Shown: one piece after another, positions 1 to 10,682 of the stretch
Position numbering within the stretch: position 1 is the first letter of the stretch
Layout of the letters: each line of letters begins with the position of its first letter
From: Smittium mucronatum
Taxonomy: Eukaryota > Kickxellomycota > Harpellomycetes > Harpellales > Legeriomycetaceae
DNA: 11,895 nt
Direction: 5' to 3'
Assembly (NCBI GenBank): GCA_001953115.1
Contig: LSSL01001269.1
Span: 1-11,895 of the forward strand
The notes under the pieces: generated by a model
What the model saw: the letters and a program-made list of their open reading frames with translations, nothing else
Database searches by the model: none
What the model was told of the DNA's origin: nothing
Translations under genes and position numbers: made by a program

Positions 1-323
1 ATAGGCATATAATTGGTAGTTTTGGTAGCTGCTCAGTGGATTAAGGCCACGATTTGTTGAAGCAATGGGCAGTTGGTTAATAATAGTAGGGGATTAACGA
101 AGATAATAGGTTAAAGAGAGTGATCTCTTATTATTGTCCAATAGATTATGAATATGGATATATACAACAAAAAGTATTGTTATTATTTGAATTCTAAACA
201 CACTTGCTGTAAAATCTACTCTTCAGTTAGTTCGCTTTTGTCATTTTCTTGAAGTTGCAGGAGAACTTAGTTGCTCACAAAATCTTTTAAGTAAACTTCT
301 TTTTTTCCACTCCAAAATCAAAG
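1..323 (+). promoter_or_regulatory. 5' flank and probable promoter of the p24 gene
   Basis: No gene is visible here. A CCAAT pentamer lies at 138-142 and a TATATA hexamer at 159-164, about 160-185 bases before the start codon of the p24 gene. Their order fits a simple RNA polymerase II promoter, but both are short and expected by chance in AT-rich DNA. An imperfect inverted repeat precedes them (arms 114-119 and 124-129). A reading frame open from the left edge to a TAA at about 44 is too short to call as the end of another gene. Confidence 0.3.
103..134. repeat. Imperfect inverted repeat upstream of the p24 gene
   Basis: The inner arms AAGAGA (114-119) and TCTCTT (124-129) flank the four-base loop GTGA. 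Outer arms ATAAT (103-107) and ATTAT (130-134) could extend the stem after a six-base bulge on the left. It ends four bases before a CCAAT motif, so it could be a regulatory element or simply chance symmetry. Confidence 0.3.
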
Positions 324-1200
324 ATGAATAAGGGAGTTTCTATAATATTAGCATTCATGCTTTTTGGCTTTACCAATGCGTTCCATTTTTATCTAAAGAA
401 TGGCCAGCAGGAATGCTTCCCTCAAGAATCCCCCAAAGATTATGTAATCAAAGGTAAGATTTTAACGAATTTTCTATTTTTTTAAATATTTTTTAGCGGA
501 AATCAATCTATTTCTCACTTTTTCCAATCTTAGGAACTTATCAACTCGAGGAGTACAATGTATACGAGAAACGCTTAATAGAAGATCAATCCCTCTCAGC
601 TCAAATCACAGTTGATGTACGAACTTAATTTTCTTATTTCCAACCGATTCAATTTATCACTTTTAATCTTGTTTACTCTCTTACAGGATTTAATGAACAA
701 TAATCGTATCATGAACCATGTGGGATCCAACAAAGGCCGTTTCAGCTACACCGTAGTTAATGGTGGAAGACACAATGTCTGCTTCTATGTCAAAACCAAA
801 AATCCCAACTTCAATCCCAATAATAAAATCGTAATAATTTTCCGATTGATATTTCTTCGTAAAATATTTAATAGCCCCTTGTTTTAACAATCTTATTCAT
901 ATAATGTTATAGAGAGTGACCATTGATATGGCTTTAAAAGAAGACGACGATCCAAACAAGGCCAAGGCTAAGATGAGTATTCTCAGCCAAACAATATCTT
1001 CACTTAATTTCAAACTTAACAGCATTCGCGAAGAGCAGAAATACCAGCTTGATCGTGAGACCCAGTTCCGTGAGACTAACCGAGCCATCAACACTAGAAT
1101 TGTCTTTTGGGCTATCGTCCAGTTCGCTTTAATTGGTGTCGTCTGCTACTGGCAACTTCGCCATCTGCGCCGATTCTTCGAAGCTAAAAAATTAGTTTAG
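324..1200 (+). CDS. ERP1: p24-alpha family cargo receptor (Erp1/TMED4/TMED9-like)
   Basis: Four exons (324-453, 534-616, 687-830, 913-1200) join to a 214-residue type I membrane protein. Residues 1-19 form a signal peptide ending ..FTNA. The luminal GOLD domain has the family's paired cysteines at about C31 and C103. A coiled coil (about 135-175) is followed by one membrane segment (about 181-201). The cytosolic tail ends in FFEAKKLV, which holds the FF pair used for COPII export and the KKxx signal used for COPI retrieval. p24 proteins cycle between ER and Golgi as hetero-oligomers that select cargo such as GPI-anchored proteins. The exon 4 block with IREEQ, RETQFRETN and WQLRHLRRFFEAKKLV matches the alpha subfamily (yeast Erp1/5/6, human TMED4/9) better than Erv25/TMED10. 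Length is normal for the family. The exact paralogue is uncertain. Confidence 0.94.
454..533 (+). other. Intron 1 of the p24 gene
   Basis: 80 bases, GTAAGA...CTTAG. It interrupts a glycine codon (phase 1) between ..YVIK and TYQLEEY. An earlier AG at about 494-495 is not used, because only the later AG keeps the p24 frame. Confidence 0.9.
617..686 (+). other. Intron 2 of the p24 gene
   Basis: 70 bases, GTACGA...TTACAG, phase 0, between ..QITVD and DLMNNN. It has a pyrimidine-rich end before the acceptor. Confidence 0.9.
831..912 (+). other. Intron 3 of the p24 gene
   Basis: 82 bases, GTAATA...TTATAG, phase 0, between ..NPNNKI and RVTIDMAL. The acceptor lies in AGAGAG; only the AG at 911-912 restores the reading frame of the last exon. 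Confidence 0.88.
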
Positions 1201-1503
1201 TATTACAATACATTTTTCTTTCAAATATTATTTGTTCGTTAGCATGCAACTTATTAAAATCTGCAGATCTTTCCACTTTATATCCCCTATTGGCTGGTTT
1301 TGTGTTTTTTTTCCACCTCTTTGTTACAAAATGTTCGTTGTTGCGGATTTAGAGTCCCTGATTGATTACACTCTAATCAAATTACTTTCACTTAGCTATT
1401 TTTCATTAGATTCACCAAAAAGCTTGTCATTAAATTAGTACTATAGATCATTTTATCTCTGTAAAAAAACTACCATAGCTCATACTAACAAGTATTCTAC
1501 CTT
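1201..1503. other. Intergenic spacer between the p24 and Ran-binding genes
   Basis: The 303 bases must hold the 3' end of the p24 transcript and the promoter of the next gene. I see no clear TATA or CCAAT box and no strong AATAAA. A frame open across about 1232-1438 begins with TTG, not ATG, has no recognisable protein character and fits neither neighbour. Confidence 0.5.
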
Positions 1504-3743
1504 ATGGACGGGTTCTTTTCTAACATAGCTGTGCAAACAGCTGCATTGGTAGGAAAAGCTGCCTTTGGTGCCGCTGGAACTCTAGCTTTGGTATTTGACT
1601 TTTTTTAGTGCCTTTGCGTTTAATTCCACGTCCCTAACTTTATTCACTTTTCCAATCTTAATTTGTTAATTCCATGTTTCAATCTTTTTAGAAACACGTT
1701 TCTCAATATTTGAAAAATGCTCCGAAATCTAGTTCCCGGAAAAACTCGGATTTAAAAACGCTAAAGTCTCTCTTCGAAACAAAACTTCGAGCTATAATGC
1801 CTGCCATAGACTTGATTGAAATTATGACTGCAAGGGGAAACTCCGTAATGAAAACAATACTGCCATTGACTAATTCCCTTAGAAAGGATATTGAATCCTT
1901 CTGCTTCTCTTTAGAAAGAATGGAAATTGATGAAATCAATAGTCAAAATCTATCACATTCTCATGTCAATAGAAAAATCTCGTCTAAATCCACTTTAGTT
2001 TTCCAAGATATAACTAGCAAACTTCCACTTGATTCAAATTATCCCAAGATTTTGGAGGATTCCTTCCAAGAATCTAGCAATCAAGGTTCTGATCAATATT
2101 CTGATCAAACTGAAAGGATTTGTTCCGAGCTGAAAATGCTTTTATCCAAAATAGATCAAGCTGTTCCGCTTTTAAATTTGGCTCTAGCTACTTCCGGTAT
2201 AAATCTAGGAGGTTCACTCCCCACTGGTATCTCGACCAGTAGACTATTACAGGCTTCTTCTTTTATTGTTTCAACTGCGAATAGGTGCGATTCTTATCTA
2301 AAATCCCCCTCTATAGTTCCCCAAAATTCAAAAAACCCGTCAAAATATAAAAAAAAGCTTAATTCGAAATCTTCCAAAAAAATCAATGGCACCTTTCACT
2401 CAAAGCCAATACCACCGCCGTCTAACACTTCTACTAAACTCCCCAGAGTTTTGAACCGAAATAATAAATGCTTTGCTGTTTCCGAACCTTTCAATCTAAA
2501 ACTGTATACCTTGTTTAGTGGATCTGCGCGCTCAAAGTCACTATCAGATTTTACTTGGAAAGAAAACTTCCCTAGATGTCAAATTCAACTTTTTCGGACC
2601 CTCAACTCTGACCAAACCAATTCTTTTCTTGAAAAAAATACGACTATTGAATCCCTTATAAACAGTTTTAGTTATTCCTTAACCTGCACTCAAAATTTAA
2701 ATGATGGGAGGTACCATGAAGACTTGGATTACAATTTAAAAGATCCAAAATCTGATTTCTTACCTGGAAAAGCGGTCACTATCGATGTCTCTTATATTAA
2801 CAAACTTTATTTCTCTTCATCTGGAACATTGTTAAATATCGAGGGTTCTAACTCCCCGGTTTTGGTTTTGCAAATTAAGAGTGACTCATTAAACAAACCA
2901 AAAAAGAATCCTTCTAACCTCAAGAAATCTTTCTCCAATTTGAAAATAAATTCCAATTCCACTAAAGACCAGCTATCAGAAGATTCCAGCTCCGATTCCT
3001 CTGACGAATTTCTTGAAGATGAAAAAAGTAACAGGTATGACGGGTTTATTTGGCTAGCCCTGCAGGCTGACAACTATGATCCCAGTGATGATTCTGGTTC
3101 CGATTATAACTCAGATTATTATTCCGATTCCGATTCCTCCTCTAAACTATCTGAATCAGAAAATCCTCATAAATCTCATAATTTACATTCTTCTGACCCT
3201 TCTAATCACCACGATGATACAAGCTTTTCCGAAGAAGATTATCAGTCTAATGAAGAATCTATAAAACATCACTTGAAAAATTCGAACTCCCATAACAATA
3301 ATCATTCATCAGATGATCACATCAATGATAATTCTGAGAATACGCCATTTTCTGTCGACGAATGGTCACTTAGTAGTCTCAGCTTACTAGAATGCTTGTT
3401 AAGGCTTGCTACTGCAGAAACTAGCTTACAAAAATCACACCTCGAAATTCCTGATGAGCAACTAATGCTTTTTCTGTCGGGGTCACACCCCTCAAGCAGT
3501 AAATTGACAGTACCCGAAAACAACCTTAAAGTCAATCACTTGTATAATAATTCAATCCAAACCGATATATCATGGAGCAGTAGCAAAGTCAAAAACCAGA
3601 CACCAATTAGCAAGATAAAGAAACAGCCCAAACTTGATGAAATCGACAAGTTAATGTTCACTCCACTCAAAAATGATTTGGACGAGCACCCACTGTCATA
3701 CCCCACGCCTTCACAAAAAGCTTTAAAAAATAAGAAAAAATAG
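1504..3743 (+). CDS. YRB30: Yrb30-like RanGTP-binding protein
   Basis: Two exons (1504-1590, 1692-3743) give 712 residues. The short first exon supplies the family's typical N-terminus, beginning MDGFFSNIAVQTA. Three blocks match what I know of the fungal Ran-binding family (Pfam PF05508; yeast Yrb30). They are KLRAIMPAIDLIEIMTARGN (about 60-79), LLSKIDQAVPLLNLALATSG with SRLLQASSF (about 179-221), and VDEWSLSSL...SHLEIPDEQL (about 584-622). Such proteins bind RanGTP and influence its turnover in nuclear transport. Between the second and third blocks lie a basic Lys/Ser stretch and two acidic Ser/Asp tracts (about 455-475 and 493-573), probably disordered and perhaps phosphorylated. No catalytic residues are known for the family. 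Assignment rests on remembered motifs, so the family is likely and the exact orthologue less so. Confidence 0.85.
1591..1691 (+). other. Intron of the Ran-binding gene
   Basis: 101 bases, GTATTT...TTTTAG, phase 0, between ..GTLAL and KHVSQYL. A CTAAC motif at 1634-1638 could be the branch point. Without this intron the conserved N-terminal helix would be missed, since the main open frame has no ATG near its beginning. Confidence 0.85.
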
Positions 3744-3857
3744 AAATGAGCGTAATAAATTCTTTATTTTGTTTTTTTTTTAAAAATAAATGTAGACAAG
3801 TTATATTTATATTTTTTCAAGATAATATCTGGTTTCAGCAAACAAAATCTTTTTTCT
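3744..3857. terminator. Shared 3' region of two convergent genes
   Basis: Only 114 bases separate the stop codons of the + strand Ran-binding gene and the - strand CEF1 gene. AATAAA hexamers for the + transcript are at 3754-3759 and 3785-3790. For the - transcript an AATAAA reads across 3768-3763. If these signals are used, the CEF1 poly(A) site lies close to or past the stop codon of its neighbour, so the two 3' UTRs probably overlap. Confidence 0.5.
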
Positions 3858-6543
<2,686 letters not shown>

Positions 6544-6645
6544 TTTGTAAAATAATGTAACGCGGATACTTGTAAAGAATTTGTGTTCCCAATTGCCTTG
6601 GGAATTTGTTACTGTATATTTTCGTTCACTAAGCAGTTGAATTCG
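6544..6645. promoter_or_regulatory. Upstream region of CEF1, possibly a divergent promoter
   Basis: These 102 bases separate the CEF1 start codon from a possible small gene on the other strand. They contain a perfect inverted repeat, TTCCCAA at 6586-6592 and TTGGGAA at 6598-6604 with spacer TTGCC, about 45-60 bases upstream of the CEF1 ATG. That could be a symmetric binding site for a dimeric factor. No clear TATA box is visible toward CEF1. Confidence 0.35.
6586..6604. repeat. Perfect inverted repeat TTCCCAA-N5-TTGGGAA
   Basis: Seven-base arms with a five-base spacer in a G+C-richer patch of the CEF1 upstream region. I do not recognise it as a known factor site. Confidence 0.5.
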
Positions 6646-6924
6646 ATGACTAAAAACGATGTCCTTCTTTCCACGAGATTTAGTAGTTGGCTTGGTGTAT
6701 TGTTGATGGACTTATAATTAGATGAATATTAGTTTATTTATCCTTTTCAGCTCCGAAAGTCCAAAAATGGTATCCAACCCTTGGTCAACAAGAAACTTTT
6801 ATTCCAAGTATACGCTAATTATTGGATTAAGTTTCTACATAGTCAAATAGAATTAGTAAGCCCAGCAAATAGGGTCTCACATATATTTGAACCCTATAAT
6901 TACTATTATTTTCAGGGTCAATAA
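6646..6924 (+). CDS. Possible small two-exon gene, unknown product
   Basis: I do not recognise this protein. An ATG at 6646 opens MTKNDVLLSTRFSSWLG (6646-6696). A GTATTG...TTTTCAG intron of 54 bases (6697-6750) would join it in phase 0 to a 57-codon open frame at 6751-6924. The product would be 74 residues with a Lys-rich start, the segment LLFQVYANYWIKFLHSQIEL, and a Tyr-rich end ..YNYYYFQGQ. Base composition is closer to the genes than to the AT-rich block beyond. A second GT one frame earlier (GTGTAT at 6695) would instead give a 38-residue product ending ..IPSIR. A further possible intron with donor GTAAGC (6857) and a TTTTCAG acceptor (6915) would keep the same stop. The intron is shorter than any other here and there is no homology support, so this may be chance. 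Confidence 0.22.
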
Positions 6925-7005
6925 TACGAAAATAGCAAACTTTTCGATCAGAATATACTGTGAATGAACTGCAGACATGCATGGCATTTTACTTACTATT
7001 TACTT

Positions 7006-7027
7006 TATTAAATCTAGAGATTTAATA
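7006..7027. repeat. Ten-base perfect inverted repeat at the edge of the AT-rich block
   Basis: Arms TATTAAATCT (7006-7015) and AGATTTAATA (7018-7027) flank a two-base centre, AG. It lies about 80 bases inside the switch from gene-like to AT-rich composition. It may be a leftover of a mobile-element end or chance symmetry in AT-rich DNA. Confidence 0.4.
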
Positions 7028-7914
7028 GATCTACCCTGTAAAAACAAAGTATTCCTGTAGAAAATTCACCACTTTAATTAGATTTCAACATTGGATTTTT
7101 ACTGGACATAAATTGGTGGGATGCTTCGTAGATATATCGAAAGGGTTAAATGTCATAAATAAATCAATCTGTCCAATAGAAAATCAAATTATTAGTATGG
7201 TTGTCAATTTATCAATTATAGATTAAAAATCTTTCAAGATAAGTTGTTATTAAATCTGTTCTTATTGAAATATCTATTTCTTCAACTATTTATTGGTAAA
7301 CTTCTACGTAGTTACGTATGCAGTGTAACTTAAGCCTTTAGTGAATTTTACTTATTACGATTGATCTTTTACCAGGATAATTTTATTCATGTACATAATT
7401 TTGCCCTTTTTGTCTTATTTAAAACGGTTATTCAGCGTTTTAGCTTTAATAAAAATAGACAGTTACTAGAATGATATAAAAATATACGAAATAGACAATC
7501 CGATTCTTATCAAATGAATCTAAACATTTGAAGGAGTAATAAGTCCTAAAGCGCATTCCTAATATTCCGATATTAATAACAATACCTTGTATATCGCTTC
7601 ATATTATTACTAATTAAACAGAAACATAGTGACTGATATATTAAAGGTCTTGCTAAATCATCAAAAAAGATATATTAACAACGAAATCTGCCAATGATAT
7701 TTCATGTTTCCGAAAAAAATCTAATGATGATATATTATTAATGCGAAAAGTTACGTGAAATGTTGGTTTTATTTCTAATCTATGTATAACCCGTTTATTT
7801 AAGAGTTTGAAGAGGCTTTATCCTTGATTATTATATAAATAACAAGAATCGAAAATAAAATATCCTAAAAAACTTAATTCTGAGCTCTGATGGAAAATGG
7901 GATATTTCAGATGA

Positions 7915-8301
7915 AGAAACTTTTTCAAATTACTCGCACTTTTGAAAAACAAAGTTTTCCAAAATTTTAAAAATACACTTGTCAAATGCTTTCTACCGCA
8001 TAAAGTTGAAAAAATTGCGACATTCCTAGTAAGATGAAAATTTTATTTTCCCAAAATATCCATCATGCAGAATTTTTTAGAGATTTATCCGAAATTTTTA
8101 AGAATGAGATATTGGAGTTCAGTAAAAATGGTTTCAGAAATAGCAATTTATAAATATTGGAAAGCAAAGGAAGATCAGTGGGAATCAAAAGCATTTATAA
8201 TTATGTTAAAAACGAAAAAATCAAGAAAAAAATCAAGCCATAGCCCCAATCTAGACGAATTCTTTAACTTTTGTGGAATAATTTCATTGAAAAAGAAGTA
8301 A
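7915..8301 (+). pseudogene. Possible decayed coding relic, unknown product
   Basis: One frame stays open for 40 codons (7915-8034), meets a single TGA (8035-8037), then runs another 87 codons to a TAA at 8299. In DNA this AT-rich, stops should come roughly every dozen codons, so this is unusual. The translation has protein-like character, with IYPKFLRMRYWSSVKM, IAIYKYWKAKEDQWESKAF and a basic stretch LKTKKSRKKSSHSPNLDEF. An ATG at 8065 would give 78 residues. I recognise no family. The basic stretch loosely resembles the linker before the core of MULE transposases, which is too weak to name it. Confidence 0.22.
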
Positions 8302-10682
8302 TGAACATTAAACAGCTTATTTTTTAAGTTATTTATCAAATATAAGGGCATTAATAACCTATAAATGCACCCTGAAACTTTTACCTATGGCTAAAAATAT
8401 GTACATGATCCCATTTCTAAATTGTTCGAAGATAATTATCCGGCTATATTAGCTGCTTTATTTGATATGTGATATTAATTTATTCGGTGTATATATCTGT
8501 ATTAAGTAAAGATTATATTAAACATCATACCTGGATTGTGGAAATTTTTAAAAAAAGAGATGGGTCGGTGTTTTTTTTTTTTGGTATAGAGATCACCATA
8601 GTAGACTTAGCCCCTCATGCTTCATGTTCTGTCAATGACTTTCTCCAAAAAAATGGAAATAATCATTTTTGATTTCATAGCTATAAAAATGTGATGAAAT
8701 TAATAAAGGGTTTATATGTAACAATCAAAAGTAAAATATATAAGATTTTATGAAACCTCAATTATGAATTTAACTAATTTACTTGAGAAGACAAATGATT
8801 TGTTTTAAACTGAGTGTAGAAACTTCGGAGATTTCGAAACAGCTATAAACAGAATAGAGTTTCAATTTTTTAGAAAAAACGATCTCTTGTAAGAAGGTAT
8901 CAGTATTTTTTTACTTCAAAAAAAAGCAGTATAGAAAGGTTCAATAGAACTTTAAAGGGAAAGTGTAAAAAAGAAAATATATTTGAGAATTATATAATAT
9001 CGGTTAAAGTGCTTTAGTATTATTTATAAAGTTATAAACTTTAATTTGAAAATATCAACTACAATTAAATAGTTATATTTATATATATAAAGGCTCTTAT
9101 ATATTTAATAAGACTCTTTTTTCAAGTTATATCGTGTTTAGATAAAAAATTAAGCCTTTATTGAAAACCCCTATTACTGTATCAATCGAAAACGGGAATT
9201 GTGACAGGTCCCTGCAGATTTTTATGAACGCTTTTTTCAGATTTTCCGAAATTCAATTAAATTGCATAATATTTGTTTTTTCCTCATGTAAAAAAACTTC
9301 AAAACTCAAAAAGTTCTCTCGTGCATACTCGTTTTTTATTCATGTAAATTCTCTCAATATTCTAAGCTTTTAATCATGAAAGATAGTTAAAAGAGCAAGA
9401 AAACCAAAAAGATACCCAAATATCAAACTCTTAACAAGTATTAACACAAAAAAAATTGATGAAATTTTTTTTTCGTTTCAATAAAATTAAAAAACAGTAA
9501 AATAAAATACGAATTTATGAAAAAAAATTCGAGTTGGATAGTTATTTTTTTCCATCATTTGGTTGCTAATAATTATTTGAAACGTAAATTTTTGCATAAA
9601 TTTCATTAAAATATATTGAATGTAAATTAAGAAAGTATGATACGATTATAAATCTAATTTCTTAGAGAAATAATGATTTTTTGTCTATTTTATTACTCCC
9701 AAATATTTTCTTATGTCGAATCATCTATATAACCTAATTATATATGAAAAATAAAAAATAATTATAACATCAGTTTTAATACTAAAATAATTCGAGACAC
9801 CCAACTTATCGAAAAAACTTTAAAAAATGATAATTTTTCCTATTATTTATCCCTCAATTTTTACAATTAATATTTTTTGGTGAGGAAATATTCGATTTTT
9901 GAATTTATTGAACGAAGTTTTAATGAAAATATATCATTCGAAACTTTTCTTTTTTCGAAAAGACTAATAATCAAGTTCATAAATTTTCGAAAAAAAATGC
10001 AAGAATATAATTTTCTTTTTATACAAACTTCTCATCAATCGGTTTATATAAATCCATTATGATAAATTAAGATGATATAGGATTATATAATGTTTTTTTA
10101 GATTTTTTTGAGATTTATTATTCATTATAGTTTTAAAAATCATATTATGAAATCAATTTGATAATTAATGGTCCAAAGTTTTCCTTCTAATAGAGCCACA
10201 TGTGGAAATAAAACACATCTGATTATTATTTTTGAAATTTTTTTGATCCAAAATAATATATTTATAGATTTATGCATAAATAGATCTTTATATGACAAAT
10301 TTTAAGTCGGTTTAATAATATGATGGATCTTTTACTGTCCGAATAAATATAGCCACAAATATAATATTTCTGATTTAAAACTAAGTAATTTGATACAAAA
10401 AACAAAATCACAGACAAAATTAAATATTAAAAGCCAAATATAGATTCAAAATTATATATTTTGATGCAAAAATCGCCTTAATTTTTTTATTGGATAATCC
10501 AATCAAATTGACTCTTATCTAAAATTAATTGTTTAAAATGTTTATAATTATTACTAAATTTTTGGAAAGCGCATTTATTTGAAAAAAAATCTTCAAAAAA
10601 ACACATATTCTCGTACGGAATTCAAATCCTTACGAAAAAAATTTGGAAACTTTTTATACTAATAAATTGGCTATTTGAAGAC

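Larger units (their letters stand above)
6925..10547. other. Gene-free AT-rich block
   Basis: About 3.6 kb with a much higher A+T content than the genes to its left, rich in poly-A, poly-T and TA runs (for example TATATTTATATATATAAA near 9075). No intact gene, tRNA, rRNA or array is visible on either strand. Frames near 8469-8672, 9161-9373 and 9877-10062 lack recognisable domains and have compositions expected of random AT-rich DNA. The stretch at 7915-8301 is listed separately. With the transposase relic to its right, the block is best read as decayed transposon or heterochromatin-like DNA. Confidence 0.6.

Noticed and set aside
20..95. tRNA-like stretch with an A-box-like AGCTGCTCAGTGG
   Set aside because: No B box (GGTTCRANNC) follows and no acceptor or anticodon stem can be paired.
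913..1200. p24 protein as an Erv25/TMED10 (delta) member
   Set aside because: The REEQ, RETQFRETN and WQLRHLRRFFEAKKLV pattern fits the alpha class better.
1232..1438. Open frame between the p24 and Ran-binding genes
   Set aside because: It begins with TTG, has no family character, and lies where UTR and promoter must be.
3076..3264. Ile/Leu/Pro-rich frame inside the Ran-binding gene
   Set aside because: It is an out-of-frame reading of the GAY/TCN repeats of the Ser/Asp tract.
7029..7226. 65-codon + strand frame without an ATG near its start
   Set aside because: An isolated frame of this length is expected a few times by chance in several kilobases of AT-rich DNA; no domain recognised.
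8469..8672. 67-codon + strand frame
   Set aside because: It contains a 12-base T run encoding poly-Phe and shows no recognisable motif.
9161..9373. 70-codon + strand frame
   Set aside because: It starts at TTG, with low-complexity Phe/Ser/Lys content and no motif.
9877..10062. 61-codon + strand frame
   Set aside because: It starts with TTG rather than ATG, and the Phe/Ile/Lys/Asn composition is that of random AT-rich DNA.
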